This document shows, piece by piece, positions 1 through 5,254 of a stretch of 6,466 nt of DNA (position 1 is its first letter; each line of letters begins with the position of its first letter). The position numbers were made by a program, and so were the translations under genes. The stretch is from a bacterium (GTDB lineage Bacteria; Chloroflexota; Dehalococcoidia; Tepidiformales; Tepidiformaceae), in assembly GCA_945861295.1 (NCBI GenBank), contig CAMAUF010000126.1, forward strand, positions 1 to 6,466, in the 5' to 3' direction. The notes beneath the pieces are model-generated. The model ran no database searches and was not told the origin of the DNA. It saw nothing but the letters and a program-made list of their open reading frames with translations.

Positions 1-473
1 TCATCCACCTCACCCGCGACCCGCGCGCTACGGCCGCCTCCTGGAGCCGCGGGGCGACCGCCAGCGATTCACCCCTCCCCGGGCGATCGATGCCCGCCAG
101 GGACGTTCTTGCGGTCGCTCGGCCATGGGTGGGCAAGCACTTGACCGTCGAGGCGGCGAGCCTGTCCGGGAGCCGCGTCTTGCGTGTCCCATACGAGGCT
201 TTCATCGCCCACCCGGTTTCCTGGGTGGACCGCATCCTTCGCTTTGCCGAGATTGATGCACGCCCTCCCGGTCTCACGGACGAAGGCTTCACCGCCGCCG
301 CGGGCCACGGAGTAAGTGGCAACCCCATGAGGTTCGCGACCGGATTCGTTGCCTTCCGAAAGGTTGACCGCGCGGCAGCATCAATTCGGTGGCGGTCCAA
401 GCTGGTGATCGCGGCGTATACCTGGCCCCTGCTCCTCCGCTACGGCTATTCGCTGTGGCCGAATGGAAGGTAA
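1..473 (+). CDS. Sulfotransferase family protein, 3' part (5' end outside window)
   Basis: This is the C-terminal 156 residues or so of a PAPS-dependent sulfotransferase, which transfers sulfate from 3'-phosphoadenylyl sulfate to a hydroxyl or amine. The frame is open from the window edge (first complete codon at position 3) to a TAA at 471-473. It starts with IHLTRDPRATAASWSRG, the 3'-phosphate-binding motif: an Arg and a Ser eight residues apart, as in known sulfotransferases. Later come VPYEAF, a GNPMRF segment near the C-terminus that is typical of bacterial Sulfotransfer_3-like proteins, and the tail TWPLLLRYGYSLWP. The 5'-phosphosulfate-binding loop must lie upstream of the window. The next gene, 9 bases on in the same frame, is a paralogue with the same architecture and tail, so this is a tandem duplication, probably co-transcribed. 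The acceptor substrate cannot be read from the sequence. The ATG at 90 is an internal Met, not the start, because the motif precedes it. Confidence 0.85.
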   Translation, partial: IHLTRDPRATAASWSRGATASDSPLPGRSMPARDVLAVARPWVGKHLTVEAASLSGSRVLRVPYEAFIAHPVSWVDRILRFAEIDARPPGLTDEGFTAAAGHGVSGNPMRFATGFVAFRKVDRAAASIRWRSKLVIAAYTWPLLLRYGYSLWPNGR

Positions 474-482
474 GATTCGCCC

Positions 483-1418
483 GTGCCTCCGACGCCCCGC
501 ATTCCTGTGCTGTACATCGCTGGACAAGGCCGTTCCGGCTCAACCCTGATGGATCGCGTCCTCGGCCAGACGCCGGGGCTCGTGTCGTGTGGCGAGATCT
601 TTAATTGGTGGCAGAATTTCGCGAACCCCGCCCAGAAGTGCAGCTGCGCGAAACTCGTGAGCGAGTGCGACTTTTGGCGGGAGGTCCACGCCCGCGCCTT
701 TCCCACGCCCCCGGATATCGACGCCGAATGGCGCGCCCAGCGCTCGGCGACCGCCATTCGGCGGTCGCGTCTGCGACCGCTGCCTGGATCGTTCCAAAGG
801 GGACCGGATGCGGCACAGACACACGTGGCTGAAATGTCGGCGCGCTTGTATCGGGCCGTGCTTGCCGTCTCCGGCGCGTCGATGTTGGTCGATTCGTCGA
901 AACGGGTGGGCTACGGCGTGCTGCTTGCACGATCCCCCGAGTTCGATGTCCGAATGGTCCACATGGTTCGTGACCCGCGGGCGGTCGAGTATTCGCGCTC
1001 CTTTCGCAAGTTCGCGCTCGCCCGACCGCTTGTAGAGAAGGGGCTACGGAAAGGCGGGGGAAGCGGACCGCAACAGGTCTGGGAGGTCAACCTCTTCGCG
1101 GAGTTGGCACGCCTCAATCGCGTCCCCACAATCACCGTGAAGTACGAGGATTTCGCCCGTGATCCATCGCTCTGGTCCGCACGCATCCTCCAATTCGCGG
1201 GGATCGAAGGGAGGCCGGTTGGGCTTTCGACGGGATCTCTTGACTTACAGACCGTCCACATGGCCGATGGCAACCCCGGGCTCCGGTTCAAGACTGGGCT
1301 GACCGCCTTACGGGTGGACGACGAATGGCGGGCCAAGCTTCCCGCCCGGCGAAAGGCCAAACTGACTGCCTTGACGTGGCCGTTGTTGCTGCGCTACCGG
1401 TATCCGTTGTGGCCGTAG
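483..1418 (+). CDS. PAPS-dependent sulfotransferase, complete
   Basis: A 311-residue sulfotransferase, a usual length for the bacterial family. The 5'-phosphosulfate-binding loop is GQGRSGSTL at residues 14-22. A CGE at 36-38 and a three-Cys segment (C53, C55, C62, followed by DFW) match the CxCG...C.FW block common in this group. VDSSK is at 136-140, the 3'-phosphate-binding motif RDPRAVEYS at 163-171 (Arg-Ser spacing 8), YEDF at 221-224, GNPGLRF at 263-269, and the tail TWPLLLRYRYPLWP at 298-311. The start is GTG at 483. It is the first possible start after the upstream in-frame stop (471-473), has GGAAGG at 465-470 as ribosome-binding site, and leaves the usual short lead into the PAPS loop. 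The 9-base gap and shared frame with the preceding paralogue imply co-expression. No signal peptide or clear membrane helix is seen, so it is probably cytosolic or peripheral. The acceptor is unknown. Residues 80-100, between conserved blocks, are encoded by a striking set of inverted repeats (722-780). Confidence 0.9.
   Translation: MPPTPRIPVLYIAGQGRSGSTLMDRVLGQTPGLVSCGEIFNWWQNFANPAQKCSCAKLVSECDFWREVHARAFPTPPDIDAEWRAQRSATAIRRSRLRPLPGSFQRGPDAAQTHVAEMSARLYRAVLAVSGASMLVDSSKRVGYGVLLARSPEFDVRMVHMVRDPRAVEYSRSFRKFALARPLVEKGLRKGGGSGPQQVWEVNLFAELARLNRVPTITVKYEDFARDPSLWSARILQFAGIEGRPVGLSTGSLDLQTVHMADGNPGLRFKTGLTALRVDDEWRAKLPARRKAKLTALTWPLLLRYRYPLWP
722..780 (+). repeat. Nested, mutually exclusive inverted repeats inside the sulfotransferase gene
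   Basis: Three exact pairings compete here. (i) CGCCGAATGGCG at 722-733 is the perfect reverse complement of CGCCATTCGGCG at 752-763 (12 bp, 18-base spacer). (ii) GCGACCGCC at 747-755 pairs perfectly with GGCGGTCGC at 760-768 (9 bp, ATTC tetraloop). (iii) GCGGTCGC at 761-768 pairs perfectly with a second copy of GCGACCGC at 773-780 (8 bp, GTCT tetraloop). The DNA encodes a basic stretch (residues 80-100) between the Cys segment and the 3'-phosphate-binding motif, outside the conserved sulfotransferase blocks. It may be a scar of hairpin-templated mutation or a structured mRNA element. GC richness raises the background, but three overlapping perfect stems in 59 bases is more than I see elsewhere in the window. 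Confidence 0.7.
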
Positions 1419-1457
1419 GCCCTTGGCTTGGCAGCCGCTAGACTATCGGTCGATATC

Positions 1458-1463
1458 AGGGGG
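1458..1463 (+). promoter_or_regulatory. Ribosome-binding site that fixes the SDR start
   Basis: AGGGGG lies 6 bases before the ATG at 1470. The frame is open upstream to an alternative start at 1428, but that start has no Shine-Dalgarno match and would add 14 residues that do not belong to the family. The site therefore supports the shorter protein. Confidence 0.65.
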
Positions 1464-1469
1464 TGTGCT

Positions 1470-2324
1470 ATGGGGAAACTGGATGGCAAGGTCTGCATCG
1501 TGACCGGCGCCAGCCGCGGGATCGGCAAGGACATCGCTGACCTCTTCGCGGCCGAAGGCGGCAAAGTCGTTTGCGCGGCCCGCACGCTGCGCGAAGGCGA
1601 GCACATGTACGAAGGCTCGCTCGAAAGCACGGTCGCGGGCATCCGGGAACGCGGCGGCGAAGCCACCGCCGTCACCGCCGACCTTTCCCAGTACGAGCAG
1701 TGCGTCAACCTTGTCGAGCAGACACGGGCGACCTACGGGCCAGTCGACGTGCTCGTCAACAACGCCGCGCTGACCTATTTCATCCCGATCAAGGACTACC
1801 CGGTGAACCGCTGGCTACGGTCGTTCGCGGTCAACTTTCACGCGCCCTTCTATCTGAGCCAGCTCGCGCTGCAAGATATGTTGCCACGCAAGAGCGGGGC
1901 AATCGTCAACATCTCGAGCGGCGCGGCGATCGGGCCCGGTCGCGGGCCATACCCCGCCGACCCGCTCCTGAAGCGCGGCGGCACGCTCTATGGGGCCGAG
2001 AAGGCGGCGCTGGAGCGGTTCACCCAAGGCCTCGCGGCGGAGGTCTACGACGACGGCGTCAGCGTCACCTGCTTCTCGCCGTCGCAAGTTGTCGCGACGC
2101 CAGGCACGGTGCATCACCATCTCGTCACGGGCCTCGATGACCCGCGCGGCGAATCACCGGCGTACATGGCCAAGGCGGCGCTGCTGCTCGCAACCGAACC
2201 GAAGGAGAAAGTCGCGGGACGAGTGACCTACAGCCAGCAGATCCTGATCGAGTTCGGTTGGATCCCTGGGCCAGGCAAAGGGACGCCGTTCGAACGGCGA
2301 GGGTCCGGCTATTCGGAGGTGTAA
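1470..2324 (+). CDS. Short-chain dehydrogenase/reductase (SDR), enlarged active-site loop
   Basis: A 284-residue classical-type SDR, an NAD(P)-dependent alcohol/ketone oxidoreductase with a Rossmann fold. The start MGKLDGKVCIVTGASRGIG matches the family N-terminus. The coenzyme glycine motif is TGASRGIG (12-19). R38 after the second strand hints at NADP(H). D71 is the usual adenine-contacting Asp, and NNAA is at 97-100. The catalytic set is N122, S150 (in NISSG), Y174 and K178 (YGAEK). From S150 to Y174 is 24 residues instead of the usual 13 or so, so about 11 extra residues rich in Gly, Pro and Arg sit in the loop over the active site. Such proteins occur among uncharacterised SDRs, and the loop probably shapes substrate choice. 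The C-terminus ends in a long loop (GWIPGPGKGTPFERRG) that may also cover the pocket. The amidohydrolase follows after 27 bases, so the two are likely co-transcribed and may act in one pathway. Substrate unknown. A TAGACT at 1439-1444 could be a -10 box but lacks a convincing -35. Confidence 0.9.
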   Translation: MGKLDGKVCIVTGASRGIGKDIADLFAAEGGKVVCAARTLREGEHMYEGSLESTVAGIRERGGEATAVTADLSQYEQCVNLVEQTRATYGPVDVLVNNAALTYFIPIKDYPVNRWLRSFAVNFHAPFYLSQLALQDMLPRKSGAIVNISSGAAIGPGRGPYPADPLLKRGGTLYGAEKAALERFTQGLAAEVYDDGVSVTCFSPSQVVATPGTVHHHLVTGLDDPRGESPAYMAKAALLLATEPKEKVAGRVTYSQQILIEFGWIPGPGKGTPFERRGSGYSEV

Positions 2325-2351
2325 CGCGGGGGCGAAGACGGGGCAGTCGGG

Positions 2352-3212
2352 ATGAGTGGACACACTGCGCTGGTTGATGCTCATGTGCACCTGTTTCCGC
2401 CCGCCCAGGCGGACGCGCGGGCGCAAATCGCCGAGCGCGACGGCACGTTCGCGGAGATGTACGCCACGCCGGCCGCGAAGATGGCAGGGGTCGATGCGCT
2501 AACCGCAGCGATGGACGAAGCGGGAATCGAATCAGCCGTCGCCGCGGGCTTCGCCTTTCGGACTGAAAGCGACATCGAAGCGCAGAACGCATACCTGTCG
2601 GTCTGCGCGGCAGCCTCGCGCGGCCGGATTTGGCCCTTGGCGACCACGAACCTCGCGCTGCCGGGCTGGCGGCGCGCACTCGAAGCCGCCCTCGCGGCCG
2701 GCGCCTGTGGCGTTGGCGAACTGCGGCCCCACAATCAGGGCTGGGACCCGTTAGGCCCGGAAAGCCACGTCTTGTGCGAACTCGCGGGCGCCGCCGGGCT
2801 GCCCCTCCTCTGGCACGTCTCCGAACCGATCGGTCATGCTTACCCGGGGAAGGCCGGCGGAATTTCGCCGGTCGAACTGTACCGGCTGGCGGCGGCGCAT
2901 CCCGGGGTGCGCATGGTCGCCGCGCACCTTGGTGGGGGACTATCGTTCTATCTCGACATGCCTGAAGTGCGAAAAGCTATCGATTCTGTCTATTTCGATA
3001 CAGCAGCGGTCTCGTTGCTGTATCATATCGAGAGTGTTACGCGGCTCGTCGCCCTCGCCGGCGCAGACCACGTGATCTTCGGCTCCGATTTTCCGATGCT
3101 CCCGCCCGCCCGGCAGTTGAAGCGGCTTCAAGCGCTGCTTGACGATGACGTTGCGGCAGCGGTTTGCGGAGGAAACGCCGGCATCCTCTATGGGAATAGA
3201 CGCGCCCGATGA
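2352..3212 (+). CDS. Amidohydrolase, Amidohydro_2-type TIM-barrel metal-dependent hydrolase
   Basis: A 286-residue protein of the amidohydrolase superfamily, in the group (PF04909-like) that includes decarboxylases such as ACMSD and various lactone/C-C hydrolases. Visible metal or catalytic residues: H11 and H13 in DAHVH after strand 1, E123 in GVGELRPH, H155 in LWHVSE, H192 in AAHLGGG, and D246 in FGSDFP after strand 8. The end NAGILYG (275-281) resembles the conserved C-terminal helix of this group. The length is normal for a single-barrel member. No signal peptide, so cytosolic. The ATG at 2352 puts HxH in the expected place; the Shine-Dalgarno match (CGGG just upstream) is weak, consistent with translation coupled to the SDR gene 27 bases before. 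The thpR start overlaps its stop (ATGA). Pairing with the SDR suggests successive catabolic steps, but hydrolase versus decarboxylase activity cannot be decided here. An exact inverted repeat lies within its 3' third (2997-3024). Confidence 0.85.
   Translation: MSGHTALVDAHVHLFPPAQADARAQIAERDGTFAEMYATPAAKMAGVDALTAAMDEAGIESAVAAGFAFRTESDIEAQNAYLSVCAAASRGRIWPLATTNLALPGWRRALEAALAAGACGVGELRPHNQGWDPLGPESHVLCELAGAAGLPLLWHVSEPIGHAYPGKAGGISPVELYRLAAAHPGVRMVAAHLGGGLSFYLDMPEVRKAIDSVYFDTAAVSLLYHIESVTRLVALAGADHVIFGSDFPMLPPARQLKRLQALLDDDVAAAVCGGNAGILYGNRRAR
2997..3024 (+). repeat. 12-bp hairpin inside the amidohydrolase gene
   Basis: GATACAGCA at 2997-3005 is the exact reverse complement of TGCTGTATC at 3016-3024. 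The stem continues inward by a G.U wobble (3006 with 3015) and two more pairs (3007-3014, 3008-3013), leaving a four-base loop at 3009-3012. An outer TCGATA (2995-3000) / TATCGA (3026-3031) pairing offers an alternative. No U-tract follows, so it does not look like an intrinsic terminator. It uses AT-richer codons (GAT, ACA, GCA, TAT) than most of this gene. It could be an operator-like dyad, a structured mRNA element, or chance. Confidence 0.7.
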
Positions 3213-3826
3213 ATAGCACCCCCGATACGGTCAGGGTTTTTGTAGCCTGTGAAGTCCCCGAAGACGTCCGGACGGCCATTGGCAGTGTGATCGAAACATT
3301 GCGCGGGCGGAGCGGCGAAGCCGTCCGCTGGATCAAGCCCGACGGCATCCACGTCACGCTCAAGTTCCTGGGCGAAGTGCCAGTCAAGAAACTCCCGGCG
3401 ATCAAGCTCGGGATCCAGGAAGCGGTCGTTGGCCATTCCCCGTTTGAGCTCGAACTCGACAACATCGGCACCTTCGGCGGCCGGGAAGGGCTCCGGATCA
3501 TGTGGATGGGCGTGGCCGGCGATGTCCTCCGCCTCGAAGCGCTGGTCCGTGCTTGCAATGCCGCTCTCGCGGTCGTCGGCTTCGAGCCCGAGCGGCGGCC
3601 CTTCCGCCCCCACCTCACCCTTGGCCGCGTCCGCGACGAAATCGGGACGCGTCATCGTGCCGAGATCGAGGTCGCGGTGGGGAAGACACCGGTGCCGCCC
3701 GTGAGCTGGCGGACATCCCAGGTTTCGCTGATGCGAAGCCGGCTGACGACACAAGGCGCGATGTACGACGTGCTCGCGACCTTCCCGCTGCGGGTGCGTC
3801 AGCCTGCCGTCGTCGGCGCCGCGTAG
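3209..3826 (+). CDS. thpR: RNA 2',3'-cyclic phosphodiesterase (2H phosphoesterase / LigT family)
   Basis: A 205-residue 2H-family phosphoesterase. Family members open 2',3'-cyclic phosphate ends of RNA to 2'-phosphate ends and in vitro can show 2'-5' RNA ligase activity. Both catalytic HxTx motifs are present and intact: HVTL at 48-51 (in a GIHVTLKFLGEV context) and HLTL at 135-138 (in PFRPHLTLGR). The N-terminal VRVFVACEVPEDV fits the first strand and helix of bacterial ThpR, and the total length is close to the usual 175-200, with a short extra C-terminal tail (about residues 195-205). The start ATG (3209) overlaps the amidohydrolase stop (TGA 3210-3212), so translation is probably coupled. 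It is the last gene of the SDR-amidohydrolase unit, with a hairpin at its stop codon. Its RNA function has no evident tie to the catabolic genes, so the link may be only expression. Confidence 0.93.
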   Translation: MNSTPDTVRVFVACEVPEDVRTAIGSVIETLRGRSGEAVRWIKPDGIHVTLKFLGEVPVKKLPAIKLGIQEAVVGHSPFELELDNIGTFGGREGLRIMWMGVAGDVLRLEALVRACNAALAVVGFEPERRPFRPHLTLGRVRDEIGTRHRAEIEVAVGKTPVPPVSWRTSQVSLMRSRLTTQGAMYDVLATFPLRVRQPAVVGAA

Positions 3827-3838
3827 GGACGCGCGCCG
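3814..3838 (+). terminator. GC-rich hairpin at the thpR stop codon, possible terminator
   Basis: CGGCGC at 3814-3819 pairs with GCGCCG at 3833-3838. After one bulged C (3820), GCGT at 3821-3824 pairs with ACGC at 3829-3832, leaving the loop AGGG. That is ten pairs, nine of them G-C, and the stem contains the TAG stop (3824-3826). No U-run follows, so this is not a textbook intrinsic terminator. It could be a U-less terminator or a 3'-end stabiliser. A second tiny dyad, CCGCT / AGCGG (3871-3875 / 3879-3883), lies further on. Confidence 0.4.
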
Positions 3839-3886
3839 CAGTGAACGGCTCGGCTCCGACCGCGGGTTGACCGCTCTCAGCGGCAG

Positions 3887-3919
3887 TTAACACGTAGGGC
3901 GCTCCGGATCTGGTAGAAT
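3887..3919 (+). promoter_or_regulatory. Candidate sigma-70-type promoter for the GYD / acyltransferase unit
   Basis: TAGAAT at 3914-3919 matches the -10 consensus in five of six bases and is preceded by TGG, giving an extended -10 (TGn). TTAACA at 3887-3892 resembles a -35 box, but the 21-base spacer is longer than the usual 17, so the extended -10 probably carries most of the signal. The start codon lies about 30 bases downstream, leaving room for the GGAG ribosome-binding site at 3938-3941. This is the only gap over 100 bases in the window (3827-3949), and no small gene is convincing in it. Confidence 0.45.
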
Positions 3920-3949
3920 CACGCCCGAACCGGCTATGGAGACGACGCG

Positions 3950-4243
3950 ATGGCGACATACCTGCTGCTCAGCACTCTGACGGACGAAGGCCGCAAGACG
4001 CTCAAGGCCCGCCCCGAACGGCTTCAAGAGGTGAACAAGGAGATCGAGGCGATGGGCGGCCGCGTCGTCTCCCAGTACGCCGTGCTCGGGCTCTACGACT
4101 TCGTCAACGTGGTCGAGGCCCCGAGCAACGAGGTGATCGCACGGATTTCGGTCGAACTCGGCAGCCGCGGGACCGTGCAGATCACGACGCTGCCGGCGAT
4201 GTCTGTCGAAACCTTCGTAAACGCCATCAAGGGCGGCCGGTAG
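3950..4243 (+). CDS. Stand-alone GYD-domain protein
   Basis: A 97-residue protein that is one GYD domain (PF08734-like) from end to end. The family is of unknown function, and its small alpha/beta layout resembles ferredoxin-like ligand-binding domains such as the Lrp/AsnC effector domain (fold comparison is inference). Key features are the first strand YLLLSTLTDEG (4-14), an amphipathic helix rich in Glu and Lys, the signature G47-L-Y49-D50 within AVLGLYDFV, VEAP at 55-58, and TTLPAM at 79-84. No membrane helix or signal is present. The start ATG has GGAG 8 bases upstream (3938-3941). The next gene, 6 bases on, begins with a homologous GYD domain: 38 of 90 positions identical in an ungapped hand alignment, with G47/Y49/D50 at identical positions. 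This points to tandem duplication, possible hetero-oligomerisation and shared regulation. Confidence 0.88.
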   Translation: MATYLLLSTLTDEGRKTLKARPERLQEVNKEIEAMGGRVVSQYAVLGLYDFVNVVEAPSNEVIARISVELGSRGTVQITTLPAMSVETFVNAIKGGR

Positions 4244-4249
4244 GCGGCC

Positions 4250-5254
4250 ATGGGCTTCTACGTCGTCCTCACCAAGCTCAACAGCGATGGTGTCCGCGCC
4301 ATCCATGCCAATCCCGACCTGGTTTCGGCGGTGGCAGCGGACATTCAAGCCATGGATGGTAAGGTCCTGGAACAGTGGGCCGTCCTCGGGAAGTACGACT
4401 TCTGCGCTTTGGTCGAGGCTCCGAACGACGCCGCCATTCACCGCATGGCGGTCGAGCAGGAGTCGAGGGGGCGGGCGCGGTTCACGGTCCTGCCGGCGAT
4501 GGATATGGCGCTCTACGTCCGTCTGATGGGGCAATCGACCGAGACGACGGGCCCGCACCCGTGGCAGATCCGCTGGCCTGTCCAGATCGCCCGGCGCGCC
4601 CTGCGCAACTACTGGATCGACCAACACGTCCGGGCCGCGTGCCAGCCGCTCACGGTCCTTGGCCGGGAGAACCTGGACGGCTTGGCCCGGCCCGCGATCT
4701 TCATCGCCAACCACAGCAGCCACCTCGATTCGCTCGTCTTGCACTCCGTCTTGCCCGCGGCGCACCGCCGCTTCCTCACGTTTGGCAGCGCTGCGGACCG
4801 CTTCTATATCAAGGGCCGCAAGGGCATGACCAAACAGGGCTGGTGGAATTCGCTCGCCATGGCCACCTTCCCCATCCGTCGCGGCGCCGGACGCGCGACC
4901 CTCGCCCACGCCGAATGGCTGATCGATAAGCGCTGGAACGTGGCCATCTTCCCGGAAGGCACGCGTTCGACGACGGGCAAGATGAGCACCTTCAAGGCCG
5001 GGGTGGCAATTTTGGCGCTGGCCAAGGGCGTCCCCGTCGTACCGGTGTTCCTAGAAGGCCTCCGTGAAATCCGGCCGAAGGGCACGCGGGATGTCGCGCC
5101 GGGGCCGGTGACAGCGCTGATCGGCGCGCCCATCCGGTTCGCGCCGGCCACGAGTGTGAGCGATGCGACCTACGCCATGTACCAGGCGATGGAAGCGCTC
5201 CGCCTGCGTCTGAGGGCACAGCGTAGGCCCGATGGACCGGAGGAGGCGACCTAA
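4250..5254 (+). CDS. GYD domain fused to PlsC/LPLAT glycerolipid acyltransferase
   Basis: A 334-residue two-domain protein. Residues 1-92 are a GYD domain (G47-K-Y49-D50, VEAP 55-58, VLPAM 80-84). Residues 93-130 form a linker with a basic, partly amphipathic segment. From about 135 to 320 is a lysophospholipid/1-acylglycerol-phosphate acyltransferase domain, which transfers acyl chains to glycerolipids at the membrane. Its blocks are complete: catalytic H155-x4-D160 in NHSSHLDSL (154-162), FPIRRGAGR (207-215), acceptor-binding FPEGTRS (234-240), and VPVVPV (261-266). No obvious N-terminal membrane helix exists, so peripheral membrane binding is likely. The frame is uninterrupted across the junction. 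The only in-frame ATG there (4526) has no Shine-Dalgarno match, so the domains are probably one polypeptide. The 6-base gap from the stand-alone GYD gene implies translational coupling. The exact acceptor is unknown, and the GYD half may regulate or dock the enzyme (inference). The stop interlocks with that of the convergent protease gene. Confidence 0.9.
   Translation: MGFYVVLTKLNSDGVRAIHANPDLVSAVAADIQAMDGKVLEQWAVLGKYDFCALVEAPNDAAIHRMAVEQESRGRARFTVLPAMDMALYVRLMGQSTETTGPHPWQIRWPVQIARRALRNYWIDQHVRAACQPLTVLGRENLDGLARPAIFIANHSSHLDSLVLHSVLPAAHRRFLTFGSAADRFYIKGRKGMTKQGWWNSLAMATFPIRRGAGRATLAHAEWLIDKRWNVAIFPEGTRSTTGKMSTFKAGVAILALAKGVPVVPVFLEGLREIRPKGTRDVAPGPVTALIGAPIRFAPATSVSDATYAMYQAMEALRLRLRAQRRPDGPEEAT

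Noticed and set aside
1423..1446. Possible promoter before the SDR (TTGGCT or TTGGCA with TAGACT)
   Set aside because: TAGACT at 1439-1444 is a fair -10, but both -35-like hexamers are only 5-10 bases away, far short of the usual 17. Read-through from the sulfotransferase gene is equally possible.
1428..1469. Longer SDR start at 1428, adding 14 residues
   Set aside because: The added residues do not match the family N-terminus, the upstream start has no ribosome-binding site, and AGGGGG sits correctly before the ATG at 1470.
2867..2886. GCCGGT / ACCGGC inverted repeat in the amidohydrolase gene
   Set aside because: Six pairs with an eight-base loop is expected by chance in sequence this GC-rich.
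3037..3754. Long open frames on the minus strand opposite thpR (188 and 193 residues)
   Set aside because: They mirror the thpR coding frame, are rich in Arg, Ser and Pro with no recognisable motif, and lack ribosome-binding sites. They are GC-driven shadow frames.
3871..3883. Small dyad CCGCT / AGCGG as terminator
   Set aside because: Only five pairs with a three-base loop and no U-tract; too weak to call beside the stronger hairpin at 3814-3838.
3887..4909. 340-residue minus-strand open frame opposite the GYD and acyltransferase genes
   Set aside because: It is antisense to two genes with clear family motifs. Its composition (Arg, Asp, Gly, Val, His) is typical of a shadow frame and no domain is recognisable.
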